Shown here piece by piece: positions 50,850-59,281 of a stretch of 64,000 bases of DNA. A program made the translations under genes and the position numbers. Position 1 is the stretch's first letter. Each line of letters opens with the position of its first letter. Location: assembly GCA_017999365.1 (NCBI GenBank), contig JAGNLW010000001.1, forward strand, positions 814,239 to 878,238. The letters are read 5' to 3'. The notes beneath the pieces were generated by a model. The model did no database searches, had not been told where the DNA came from, and worked only from the letters and a program-made list of their open reading frames with translations. This stretch comes from Candidatus Aminicenantota bacterium (GTDB taxonomy: Bacteria; Acidobacteriota; Aminicenantia; Aminicenantales; Saccharicenantaceae).

Positions 50850-53699
50850 ATGGAAATGAAGAAGTCCTACGCCCTCGTGCTCGCCCCGGCGCTCGTGCTG
50901 CTGGCGCTCGGCGCCGCCAACGTCGCCCGCAAGGCGACCTGGCGCGACGTCACCGACGGCATCACCTGGAAGGCCGCGGAGGGCGGCCTGCGGGCCATCC
51001 GGGTCGACCCGGCGAGCGAGGCCTTTCTCCGGGCCGGCATCCGCAAGGGGGACGTCCTCACGGCCATCAACAAGGTCCCCGTCCGGACGCAGGCCGATGT
51101 CCTCCGCAGTCTGTGGCAGGCCGCGGCCACGGACCAGAGCGTCACCTACCAGATCAGCAAGGAAGGGATGCAGATCTATCCGACCTTCTACCCCCGCAAG
51201 AAGGCCGTCAATCCCATCTATTATTATCTCGTCGCCGTCGGCGTCATGACCCTGACCCTGGCCCTCATCGTCCTGTTCAACTCGCGCGGCCAGATGTCCC
51301 TGCCGTACGTCTTCTTCTACCTCCTGGCCCTGGCCTTCTCCGGCTTCATGATGCTCTCGCCGACCGGGGAGATGCGCGGGTTCGACCTGGCCTTCTACGG
51401 GCTCGACAAGCTGGGCTTCCTGGCCTTCTCCCCGCTGTTGCTGCATTTCTTCATGATCTTCCCCCCGCGCAAGGCCTTCCTCAAGCGCCGCTCCGACGTC
51501 CTGCCGCTCCTCTACGCCCCGGCCGCTTTCCTCCTGCTGGCCCGGGTCCGCCTCCACGTTCCGCTCCCGGGCGGGCGGACCGAGGCCTCCGTCCTGCGCA
51601 TGCACGACGGCCTCGAACGCCTCGACCTCCTGCACTTCGCCGTCTTCGCCCTGGTCACCCTGGCCATCCTGGCCCACAGCACCCGCCGGGCCCCGAACAT
51701 CCTGGTCAAGAAGCAGCTGCGCATCATCGTCTATGGGCTGGCCTTCGGCGTCCTGCCGTTCACAGCCTTTTACGTCGTGCCGTTCGTCCTCGGCGGCCGG
51801 CCGTCCTCGGGGGCCGAGCTGACGGTCCTCCTGCAGGCCCTCATCCCCCTGGTCTTCTCCTACTCCATCTCCCGCTACCGGCTGGTCGACATCGAGGTCT
51901 TCCTCAAGAAAGCGGCCACGCTGACGTTCTCCTTCTTCGTTCTCGCCTCCGTCTATCTCTTCGTCAGCTCGCGGACCCGGCTGTTCTCGGAGAATCGGCT
52001 CAACGCCGTCGTCCTCGGCGTGGTGGCCATCGTCCTGGGAGCGACGCTGTTCACGCCGTTGAAACGCCTCTTCCAGGGGCTGCTCGACCGGGCCATCTAT
52101 AAAAGGAGCTACGAGTACCGCAAGACGCTGCTGTCGATCACCCGCGACCTCAGCCGGGAGCGCGACCTGGAGAAGCTGGCCGCCTCCCTGCTCGAGGCCA
52201 TTTCCAACGCCCTGAGCCTGAAGCGCCTGGCCCTGCTCCTGGCCGACGAGTCCGGCCGCGGGTCCTTCCGGGTCCTCAAGGCCCGGGGGGACGGGCCGGA
52301 CCTCCCCGGGGCCATCGAGCTCGACGCCTGGCTGGCCGGAGCGGTGCGGGCCCGCGACACCCTGGCCTTCGTCACGGCCTCGGAATCGGAGCCGGCCCGG
52401 GCCGCCTGGGAGCGCCTGGGCGACCTCGGGTTCTCCCACATCCTGCCCCTCCGGATCGAGGACAAGGTCATCGGCTGCCTGGCCATGGGCCGGAAGGTGG
52501 ACGGGTCCTTCCTGTCGCGCGAGGATTGGGAGCTGCTGACGACGATCTCCGGCTCGGCCGCCCTGGCCCTGGAGAACGCCGACCTCTACGGCCGCGAGAT
52601 CGTCCGGGCCATGGAGATGCAGAGGCTCAAGGATTACAGCGAGAACATCATCGAGAGCCTGACCGTCGGGGTCTCGGTCGTCGACGAGCAGGGCGTCGTC
52701 ACGGGCTGGAACCGGGTCCTCGAGGACCAGGTCCTGGTCCGCCGGGAGGCGGCCCTCGGTCGCAGGCTGCGGGACGTCCTCGGCCCGGCCACCTACGAGG
52801 CCGTCTTCCCCCAGGAGGGCGAGGCCGATTTCCGGCTCCTCAGCGAGATCGCCGTCGAGGTCGGAGGCGGGCAGAAGCGGGTCTTCGACATCGCCCGCAC
52901 GCCGCTGTTCGACAACGCCCTCAGGGCCTACGGCACGATCATCGTCTTCGAGGATGTCACGGACAAGATCCGCCTCCAGCAGCAGCTGTTGACCTCGGAG
53001 AAGCTGGCCTCCATCGGCCTGCTCTCGGCCGGCGTCGCCCACGAGATCAACACCCCGCTGACGGGCATCTCGAGCTACATCCAGATGCTCCAGAAGAAGC
53101 TGGCCGACCCCCATTACGCCCAGATCCTGGAGAAGGTCGAGGCCCAGACGGACCGGGTGGCCAAAATCGTCAAGAACCTCCTGACCTTCGCCCGCAGCCC
53201 GTCGGACGCCTCCTTCCAGCGCGTCGACCTCAAGCAGAGCCTGGAGGAGATCCTGTCCCTCATCGACTACAAGCTCAAGACCATGAACATCCGCCTGGCC
53301 CTCGACCTGGCGCCCGTGCCCGGCGTGTACGCCCAGGGCGAGCGGCTCCAGCAGGTCTTCATCAACATCATCCTCAACGCCCTCGACGCCATGCCCCAGG
53401 GCGGCGAGCTGGGCATCCGCCTGGCCCCCGAGGACGGGGCCGCGGTCATCCGCATCTCGGACACGGGCACGGGCATCCGGCCGGAGCACCTGTCGCGCAT
53501 CTTCGATCCCTTCTTCACGACCAAGGGCGTCGGCAAGGGCACCGGGCTGGGGCTGTCGATCAGCTACGCCATCGTCAAGGAGCACGACGGCCACATCGAG
53601 GTCCGCAGCGAGCCCGGCCGGGGCTCGACCTTCACCATCACCCTGCCGACGGGCCGCGACGGCTCGCGCGGCGCCGGGGCGCCGGCCCCGAGGAAGTGA
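50850..53699 (+). CDS. Hybrid-architecture sensor histidine kinase: PDZ, multi-TM, GAF, PAS
   Basis: 949 residues; ATG 50850 or, with GGATGG 2 nt upstream, 50856. Order: N-terminal helix (about 8-25), an extracytoplasmic PDZ-like domain (about 40-105; RAGIRKGDVLTAINKVPVR), about eight further helices (125-400), a GAF domain (about 435-580), a PAS domain (about 595-705; NIIESLTVGVSVVDEQGVV), HisKA with phospho-acceptor H731 (GVAHEINTPLTG) and an ATPase domain (about 820-945; NALDAMPQGG, SDTGTGI, KGTGLGLSISYAIVKEH). Partner regulator follows 2 nt after the stop. Confidence 0.9.
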   Translation: MEMKKSYALVLAPALVLLALGAANVARKATWRDVTDGITWKAAEGGLRAIRVDPASEAFLRAGIRKGDVLTAINKVPVRTQADVLRSLWQAAATDQSVTYQISKEGMQIYPTFYPRKKAVNPIYYYLVAVGVMTLTLALIVLFNSRGQMSLPYVFFYLLALAFSGFMMLSPTGEMRGFDLAFYGLDKLGFLAFSPLLLHFFMIFPPRKAFLKRRSDVLPLLYAPAAFLLLARVRLHVPLPGGRTEASVLRMHDGLERLDLLHFAVFALVTLAILAHSTRRAPNILVKKQLRIIVYGLAFGVLPFTAFYVVPFVLGGRPSSGAELTVLLQALIPLVFSYSISRYRLVDIEVFLKKAATLTFSFFVLASVYLFVSSRTRLFSENRLNAVVLGVVAIVLGATLFTPLKRLFQGLLDRAIYKRSYEYRKTLLSITRDLSRERDLEKLAASLLEAISNALSLKRLALLLADESGRGSFRVLKARGDGPDLPGAIELDAWLAGAVRARDTLAFVTASESEPARAAWERLGDLGFSHILPLRIEDKVIGCLAMGRKVDGSFLSREDWELLTTISGSAALALENADLYGREIVRAMEMQRLKDYSENIIESLTVGVSVVDEQGVVTGWNRVLEDQVLVRREAALGRRLRDVLGPATYEAVFPQEGEADFRLLSEIAVEVGGGQKRVFDIARTPLFDNALRAYGTIIVFEDVTDKIRLQQQLLTSEKLASIGLLSAGVAHEINTPLTGISSYIQMLQKKLADPHYAQILEKVEAQTDRVAKIVKNLLTFARSPSDASFQRVDLKQSLEEILSLIDYKLKTMNIRLALDLAPVPGVYAQGERLQQVFINIILNALDAMPQGGELGIRLAPEDGAAVIRISDTGTGIRPEHLSRIFDPFFTTKGVGKGTGLGLSISYAIVKEHDGHIEVRSEPGRGSTFTITLPTGRDGSRGAGAPAPRK

Positions 53700-53701
53700 C
53701 C

Positions 53702-55093
53702 ATGGACAGCAAGGGCATCATCCACATCATCGACGACGAGCCGGTCATCCGCGACGTCCTGGGCCAGCTCCTGGCCTCGGAGGGCTACGAGGTCGAGCTC
53801 TCGGCCTCGGGCGAGGAGGCCCTGGAGAAGTACCCCTCCCGCTCGTTCGACACGACCCTCCTCGACCTGCTCATGCCGGGCCTGGACGGCCTCGAGGTCC
53901 TGCGGCGCATCAAGCGCGTCGACCCCCTGGCCCCGGTCATCATCATCACGGCCTACGGCTCGGTCGACTCGGCCATCCAGGCCATGAAGATCGGGGCCCT
54001 GGACTACGTCCAGAAGCCGTTCAAGCACGACGACCTGCTCATGGCCCTCGAGAAGGCCGTCGAGCGCAAGCGCCTCCAGGACGAGAACGCCCGGCTCAAG
54101 GACGAGCTCCGCCAGCGCTTCGACTTCGCCCGCATCATCGGCAAGAGCGAGGCCATGCGCCGGGTCTTCGACCTCGTCCGGGCCGCCGCGCCGACGCGCA
54201 GCACCATTCTCCTCCAGGGCGAGAGCGGCACCGGCAAGGAGCTCGTGGCCCGGGCCATCCACGCCAACTCGAACCGGGCCGAAGCCCCGTTCGTCACGGT
54301 CAACAGCGGCTCGCTGCCGCCCGACCTCCTCGAGAGCCACCTGTTCGGCCACGTCAAGGGCGCCTTCACCGGCGCCGTGGCCCTGAAGAAAGGGCTGTTC
54401 GAAGCGGCCGACAAGGGCACCATCTTCTTCGACGAGATCTCCTCCGTCAACCTGGAGACCCAGGCCAAGCTCCTGCGGGTCATGCAGGAGAAGGAGTTCA
54501 TGCGCCTCGGCGGGACCCAGACGATCAAGGTCGACGTCCGCATCCTGGCCGCCACCAACACGGACATCGAGGAGCTCATCGCGGAGAAGGCCTTCCGCAA
54601 GGACCTTTTCTACCGCCTCAACGTCATCAAGATCGAGATCCCGCCCCTGCGCGAGCGCAAGGAGGACATCCCGCCGCTCGTCCGCCACTTCGTCGAGGTC
54701 TACGCCCGGGAGAACCGCAAGGAGGTCGAGGGGGTCAGCGACGACGTCTTCGGCATCCTCGACGCCCACTCCTGGCCGGGCAACGTCCGCGAGCTCGAGA
54801 ACCTCGTCGAGCGGGCCGTCGTCCTGTCGCGGTCCAAGATCATCACCCGGGACGCCCTGCCGCCGTTCCTGCTGCGCGAGGGGGCCGTCGACGACGAGGC
54901 CCTCATCGCCTCCGAGGAGTCCCTGGACCTGCGCGAACGGACCCAGGCCTTCCAGAAGAAGGTCATCCTGGCCGCCCTGCGGAAGACGAAGGGCGTCCAG
55001 AACAAGGCCGCCCACCTGCTCGGGGTCAAGCCGACGACGCTCAACGAGATGATCAAGCGCCTGAAGATCGATACGGGCGCTTTCCCGGCCTAG
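53702..55093 (+). CDS. Sigma-54-dependent response regulator (NtrC family)
   Basis: 463 residues. Receiver domain (about 7-120) with acidic pair D11-D12, phospho-acceptor D55 (LLDLLMPG) and K105. AAA+ domain: Walker A GESGTGKE (173-180), sigma-54-contacting GAFTGA (220-225), Walker B IFFDE (241-245), and the arginine-finger region FRKDLFYRLNVI. C-terminal Fis-type helix-turn-helix (about 415-463; KAAHLLGVKPTTLNEMIKRL). The intact GAFTGA means it should activate sigma-54 promoters such as the one at 24792. Its TAG overlaps the convergent peptidase stop (CTAG). Confidence 0.96.
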   Translation: MDSKGIIHIIDDEPVIRDVLGQLLASEGYEVELSASGEEALEKYPSRSFDTTLLDLLMPGLDGLEVLRRIKRVDPLAPVIIITAYGSVDSAIQAMKIGALDYVQKPFKHDDLLMALEKAVERKRLQDENARLKDELRQRFDFARIIGKSEAMRRVFDLVRAAAPTRSTILLQGESGTGKELVARAIHANSNRAEAPFVTVNSGSLPPDLLESHLFGHVKGAFTGAVALKKGLFEAADKGTIFFDEISSVNLETQAKLLRVMQEKEFMRLGGTQTIKVDVRILAATNTDIEELIAEKAFRKDLFYRLNVIKIEIPPLRERKEDIPPLVRHFVEVYARENRKEVEGVSDDVFGILDAHSWPGNVRELENLVERAVVLSRSKIITRDALPPFLLREGAVDDEALIASEESLDLRERTQAFQKKVILAALRKTKGVQNKAAHLLGVKPTTLNEMIKRLKIDTGAFPA

Positions 55094-57711
55094 TCGAATT
55101 GGCCGGGCACGGCCCGGTCGGGGTTGACGACGACGCGGTCCGGCTTGCGCGGCAGGACCAGGGAGAAGCGCTCGACCTTCTCGTCGACGACGACCAGGTG
55201 CCGGCGCGTCTCGGACCCGCGGCGCGTCTCGATCCAGAGGGGGAAGACGAACGTCCCCGCGAGCTGGGTGACCCGGAAGTCGACGCGGACGCCCTCCGGG
55301 ACGGTCGTCTCCGTCCAGGACGTCCGGACGTCGGGCAGCCGCCAGTCCTCGAACCAGCCGGCGAAGAAGGCCTTGAGGTCGCGGCCCGAGGCCGCGGCCA
55401 TGGCCGCGACGAAGTCCGCCGTGCGGGCCGGCCCGAACTTCTTCTTCTCGAAGAACGACCGCAGACCGGCCTCGAAGGTCTCGCGGCCGAGGAGGTCCTG
55501 GAGCATGAACAGGGCCAGGGCGGCCTTGTCGTAGACGATGGCCTGGTAGGCTTCGTAATCGAAGTAGCTCAGCCGCGAGCCCATCAGGATGGGGCCGCGG
55601 ACCGACTTCCGGGCCGTCCAGCGGGCGAACTTGCGCAGGATGGCCGCGTAGGCCGCCTCCCCGTAGCGGTGGCGCAGGTAGGATGCCGAGGCGAACTGGG
55701 CCAGGCCCTCGCTCAGCCACTGGTCCTTGTGCGTGCCGAAGGACACCCCCTGCCCCCACCACTGGTGGGCGATCTCGTGGGCCAGGAAGTACTCGTCCCA
55801 GCCCGAGAGGTCGACGGGCGTGTCGACCGGCGAGGGGAAGCCCGAGTCGCCGAACCAGGGCAGGTCGTTGATGACGATGAACGAGGCCGGGCTGTGCCCG
55901 CCGGCGGCCGGCCACAGCCGGAGGACGATGCCCAGCTTCTCGTAGGGATAGGGGCCGAAGGCCCGGCCGTAGAAATCGAGGATGTCGGCGGCTTGGTCGA
56001 GCAGGCCGGGCCGGGTGTCCATGACCTCGGTGGAGACGAAGGCGGACAGGGGCACGGCCCCGGGCCGCTTCCGTTCCGGACCGAACTTGCCGACGATGAA
56101 CGACATGTACTTCAGGGGCGCCCGGGAGACGAAGGTGAAGACGGAGCCGCCGGCCTTTTCGACGGCCACGGCGTCGTCCAGGTCCTCGCGACGGCCGCGG
56201 GCGACGAGCTCGCCGTTGGCCACGCACTCGTAGCCCGGCGGGACGACCAGGGTCAGCCGGGCCAGGAAGTAGTCCTCCTCGACCGGCCCGGGATACCAGT
56301 GCCCGGCGTGGGAATAGAAGTACGTCTCGTACCGGGGACGGACGCGGATGCTGCCGCCGCCGGCCCCCGTCTGGGCGATGACGTCGGTCGTCGGGCTCGC
56401 CGGCCGCATGACGCCGCGGTAGAAGATCTCGACGGGCACGGGGTCCCGCCCCATGGGCGGTTCGACGAGGTGGACGTAGAGCGTCCGGCGGACCCGGTCC
56501 TGGGTGTAGAACAGCTCCCGGTCCAGGGCATCGGTGATCTTGAGGATCTCGAGGTCGGGATTGAAGCGGAGCTTGAGGGTGTCCAGGGCGTCGACCCGGG
56601 GCACGACCTCGATCCGGGCCCGGGCCGAAAGGTAGGAGCTGGCCGGAGTGAAGCTCAGGTCGAGCGAATAGGTCGTGACGTCGAACTTCTCGTCGAAGGA
56701 CAGGACCATCCGCTTGAGCGGCGGCCCCTCGTCCGGCTCCCGGGGAGTGTAGAGGCAGACGATGCGTTCTTTGGCGTGGTCGTAGAGGCTGACCTCGTCG
56801 TCGGCGAAGGGGGAGAAGATGTAGGCCATCTCCGCGCCCCGCCGGAGCTTGAAGCTCAGGCCGGCTTCGTCCCCCTGGGGCAGGAAGGACAGCAGGCTGC
56901 CGTCGATGGAGCTCTCGATGGTGAAGGCCCGGGGATAGTTGCGGGCGAAGACCGCGGCGGCCTTGTCCCGCTCGGCCGAGGAGACGTCCGGGCCTCCGGG
57001 CGCGGTCTCGATCCGGACCCGCGAGGCGAAGAAGCTGGGGGAGCAGCGGACGTACAGGGATTCGATCTCTCTCTCGATCCGGTCGCGCTTGTAGAGGAGC
57101 TCGAGCTGGTGCTTCTCGTTGGCGTCGCCGGGCGTGAAGGAGACCCGGCCCCGGCCGACGACGACGAGGGCCGTGTCGAGCCCGGGGATGTTGTCGTAGA
57201 AGACGGCGGCGTCCTCGAAGACGGCCCGGATATCGGCGTGGCCGATCTCCAGCCGCCGGGCCCGCACGGCCCGTTCGCCGGGGACGCGGACCTTCAACAG
57301 GCGGGTCGGGTTGCCCGTGACCTCGCGGCCGGCGACCCGCCAGGCGCCGCCGCTGCGCTCGAGGGAGACCGTCCAGGCCTCGATGAGGGCCGAGTAGTCG
57401 TTCTCGAAATAGGCCTGGACGAAGGCCCGGGCGACGTCCGGGCCGTCCGTGCGGACCCCGACCGTCCGCAGGGTCAGCCCGGTCATGGCCATCTCGCCGG
57501 AGTAGACGTCCAGGCGGGCGCTCTCGCCGGCCCTGGCGTCCTCGGGGAAGCCCCCCAGGTAGGCAGGCCGGTCTCCCGACTGCAGGGCGGTCCGCAGCCG
57601 CTCGACGAAGGCCGCCGCGGTCTCAGAGGAGGGCTCGGCGGCCGCCTGCCCGAAGACCGGGCCGGCCGCGGCGATGAGGCTGAGGAGGATCCCGATGAGC
57701 GCTGTTCTCAC
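55090..57711 (-). CDS. Exported M1-family metallopeptidase
   Basis: 873 residues from GTG 57711 with AAGGAG upstream. Signal peptide (1-22, ending VFGQ), a large N-terminal region of about 330 residues without known similarity, then an M1-like beta domain and the gluzincin catalytic domain: HEIAHQWWGQ (zinc HExxH) and E in QWLSEGLAQF 18 residues on. The exopeptidase motif GAMEN is replaced by AGGHSPASFI, so it may not be an aminopeptidase. It is probably a periplasmic or surface peptidase. TATAAT lies 10 nt before the GTG. Confidence 0.9.
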   Translation of the reverse strand: MRTALIGILLSLIAAAGPVFGQAAAEPSSETAAAFVERLRTALQSGDRPAYLGGFPEDARAGESARLDVYSGEMAMTGLTLRTVGVRTDGPDVARAFVQAYFENDYSALIEAWTVSLERSGGAWRVAGREVTGNPTRLLKVRVPGERAVRARRLEIGHADIRAVFEDAAVFYDNIPGLDTALVVVGRGRVSFTPGDANEKHQLELLYKRDRIEREIESLYVRCSPSFFASRVRIETAPGGPDVSSAERDKAAAVFARNYPRAFTIESSIDGSLLSFLPQGDEAGLSFKLRRGAEMAYIFSPFADDEVSLYDHAKERIVCLYTPREPDEGPPLKRMVLSFDEKFDVTTYSLDLSFTPASSYLSARARIEVVPRVDALDTLKLRFNPDLEILKITDALDRELFYTQDRVRRTLYVHLVEPPMGRDPVPVEIFYRGVMRPASPTTDVIAQTGAGGGSIRVRPRYETYFYSHAGHWYPGPVEEDYFLARLTLVVPPGYECVANGELVARGRREDLDDAVAVEKAGGSVFTFVSRAPLKYMSFIVGKFGPERKRPGAVPLSAFVSTEVMDTRPGLLDQAADILDFYGRAFGPYPYEKLGIVLRLWPAAGGHSPASFIVINDLPWFGDSGFPSPVDTPVDLSGWDEYFLAHEIAHQWWGQGVSFGTHKDQWLSEGLAQFASASYLRHRYGEAAYAAILRKFARWTARKSVRGPILMGSRLSYFDYEAYQAIVYDKAALALFMLQDLLGRETFEAGLRSFFEKKKFGPARTADFVAAMAAASGRDLKAFFAGWFEDWRLPDVRTSWTETTVPEGVRVDFRVTQLAGTFVFPLWIETRRGSETRRHLVVVDEKVERFSLVLPRKPDRVVVNPDRAVPGQFD

Positions 57712-57721
57712 GGCTCTCCTT

Positions 57722-57727
57722 ATTATA
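57722..57727 (-). promoter_or_regulatory. -10 hexamer of the metallopeptidase gene
   Basis: Consensus TATAAT on the minus strand, 10 nt before GTG 57711; the AAGGAG lies partly upstream of the predicted start. A weak sigma-54-like TGGCATGAAATCGGC lies further upstream (about 57750-57764). Confidence 0.4.
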
Positions 57728-57772
57728 ACATCATCCGTTTCCTGCCCAGCGCTAAAGCCGATTTCATGCCAA

Positions 57773-57792
57773 GGGACGGTTTCGGCCGTCCC
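57773..57792 (-). terminator. Hairpin after the speD/thiamine-binding pair
   Basis: 7-bp stem GGGACGG/CCGTCCC with a TTTCGG loop, same outer sequence as the 21726 terminator, but only two T residues follow on the minus strand. Weak terminator call. Confidence 0.35.
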
Positions 57793-57854
57793 TGTCGGGA
57801 GGACGGACGGAGAGCGCCGGGAGGCGGGTGTAAAATTGCTTTACGCCGGGAGGG

Positions 57855-58160
57855 TCATGTCTTGAGACGCCGGCCCAGGACGGCCTCGACGTCGCGGACC
57901 TTGCCCTCGATGCGGCCGTCGGCCGACGGCCGGTCGTCGATGGCGATGTGGGTCAGGACGCGGGTCTTCCCGCCGCGCAGGGTCTCGTGGCACAGCCGGA
58001 CCAGGCCGAGGACCTCGTCCCAGCTCCCCTCGACGATGGTCCCCATGGCCGTCAGCCGGTAGGGCAGGCCCGAGCGGTCGACGAGGTCGAGGATGCGGGC
58101 GACCGGTCCGGCCAGCTCCTCTCCCCCGCCGACGGGGACGACGCTGAACTCGACGACCAC
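57855..58160 (-). CDS. MTH1187/YkoF-type thiamine-binding family protein
   Basis: 101 residues. Starts MVVEFSVVPVGGGEELAG, with the central LPYRLTAMGTIVEGSWDEVL and TRVLTHIAIDDRP, the pattern of the MTH1187 family, for which thiamine binding is known in relatives. Fold is a small ferredoxin-like dimer. It starts 9 nt after speD on the same strand. Confidence 0.88.
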   Translation of the reverse strand: MVVEFSVVPVGGGEELAGPVARILDLVDRSGLPYRLTAMGTIVEGSWDEVLGLVRLCHETLRGGKTRVLTHIAIDDRPSADGRIEGKVRDVEAVLGRRLKT

Positions 58161-58169
58161 GGCCGGCCC

Positions 58170-58625
58170 CTAGTCCTTGTCCTTGTCGCGGTCCTTCTTC
58201 GGGCCGGCCTTCTTGAGCCGCTCCTCCCAGGTGATGAAGCTGTGGTAGAAGACGGCGTCGCCCTCGTCGATGCCGCGGGTGATCTCGGTGATGTGGGAGG
58301 TCTCGGCCCCGAATTCCTCGATGGCGTAGATGACGGCCTTGTCGGGCTTGGTCGTGGCCCCGCAGGTGTAGATGTCCAGGGCGGCGTAACCCTGCTCCGG
58401 CCAGGTATGGGTCGAGATGTGGGACTCGGAGATGACGACGACCCCGCTGACCCCGGCCGGGGGGAACTTGCTGAAGGAGATGGACCAGACGTGGGCGCCG
58501 GCGATCTCGGCGGCGCGGACGAGGATCTGCTGGACCTTCTCGACGCTGCCGATGATCTTGGGATCGCAGCCCGAAGCCTCGACGATGTAGTGGCGGCCGA
58601 CGGGGGAATGAGCTGTCTTGACCAT
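58170..58625 (-). CDS. speD: S-adenosylmethionine decarboxylase proenzyme
   Basis: 151-residue pyruvoyl enzyme that makes decarboxylated SAM for spermidine synthesis. The proenzyme is expected to self-cleave at E67-S68 (context VISESHISTHTWPEQG), S68 becoming the pyruvoyl group; the conserved active-site Cys is C89 (DIYTCGA). The C-terminus is an unusual Lys/Asp tail (KKDRDKDKD). ATG 58625 has GAAGGAG upstream and a strong promoter. Confidence 0.96.
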   Translation of the reverse strand: MVKTAHSPVGRHYIVEASGCDPKIIGSVEKVQQILVRAAEIAGAHVWSISFSKFPPAGVSGVVVISESHISTHTWPEQGYAALDIYTCGATTKPDKAVIYAIEEFGAETSHITEITRGIDEGDAVFYHSFITWEERLKKAGPKKDRDKDKD

Positions 58626-58656
58626 CGCCTTCTCCTTCGCGCGTACCGGGAGTCCG

Positions 58657-58684
58657 ATTATGGCACAACCGGCGATTCTGTCAA
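58657..58684 (-). promoter_or_regulatory. Promoter of speD
   Basis: TTGACA (58684-58679), a 16-nt spacer and CATAAT (58662-58657); start near 58650, leader about 25 nt. Confidence 0.68.
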
Positions 58685-58691
58685 GGACGGC

Positions 58692-59135
58692 TCACAGGGG
58701 CAGGCGAGGCTCCTCCTTGACCACGTTGAGGACCAGGTGGGTGACGGTCCGGTCGACGTGGGGGATGGCCAGAAGCCCCTTGACGAAACCATTGAGGTCC
58801 TCGCGCCCGGTGAATCGGCCGACGATGAAGGCGTCCCAGTCGCCGGTGACGTCGTAGACCGCGGCGACGTGGGGGTCCTGGGCGATCCGCTTCTGGGTCT
58901 CGATGAGCCGGCCCTTGGAGATGCGGACGGCCACGACGGCGGCCAGGCCGAAGCCGAAGTGCTCCGGGTCGACGACGGGGACGTAGCCCCGGATGGCCCC
59001 GGCCGCCTCGAGCTTCTTGACCGTGTGGATGACCGCGGTGACCGAGGTGCCGACCTCCTTGGCCACCTCGCGGAAGCTCTTGCGGGCATTGGCGTTGAGG
59101 ACCCGGATGATCTTCCGGTCCAACTCGTCGATCAT
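58692..59135 (-). CDS. Lrp/AsnC-family transcriptional regulator
   Basis: 147 residues from ATG 59135 (MIDELDRKIIRVLNANARKS), preceded by GGAGG; a TTG 15 nt upstream is in frame but less likely. N-terminal helix-turn-helix (about 1-50; TSVTAVIHTVKKLEAAGAI) and C-terminal RAM domain (about 65-140) with the ligand-binding loop (VTGDWDAFIVGRF). Divergent from glutamine synthetase, so it may control glnA in response to an amino acid. A weak promoter is TTTACA-17-TAGTAA. Confidence 0.93.
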   Translation of the reverse strand: MIDELDRKIIRVLNANARKSFREVAKEVGTSVTAVIHTVKKLEAAGAIRGYVPVVDPEHFGFGLAAVVAVRISKGRLIETQKRIAQDPHVAAVYDVTGDWDAFIVGRFTGREDLNGFVKGLLAIPHVDRTVTHLVLNVVKEEPRLPL

Positions 59136-59205
59136 GGGCGGCGCCTCCAATTATCCTGTTTACTACCATAATTAGTTCCATTTGTAAATATTTTTATTTT
59201 TGTTA

Positions 59206-59249
59206 TTGACATTCGTCGTGTTTTGGTCATATTTATTTGACATTATAGC
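59206..59249 (+). promoter_or_regulatory. Overlapping glnA promoters in an A+T-rich island
   Basis: P1: TTGACA (59206-59211), 16 nt, CATATT (59228-59233). P2: TTTTGG (59221-59226), 17 nt, TATAGC (59244-59249). A second TTGACATT copy begins at 59237, exactly 31 bp after the first, and could be a regulator site. Confidence 0.5.
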
Positions 59250-59281
59250 GGGCCCGGCGGGCCGGGCGGCGAGGAGAGACC

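Noticed and set aside
57749..57766. A second sigma-54-like site upstream of the metallopeptidase (TGGCATG-AAAT-CGGC)
   Set aside because: The -12 element is CGGC rather than TTGC, and a consensus TATAAT lies nearer the start.
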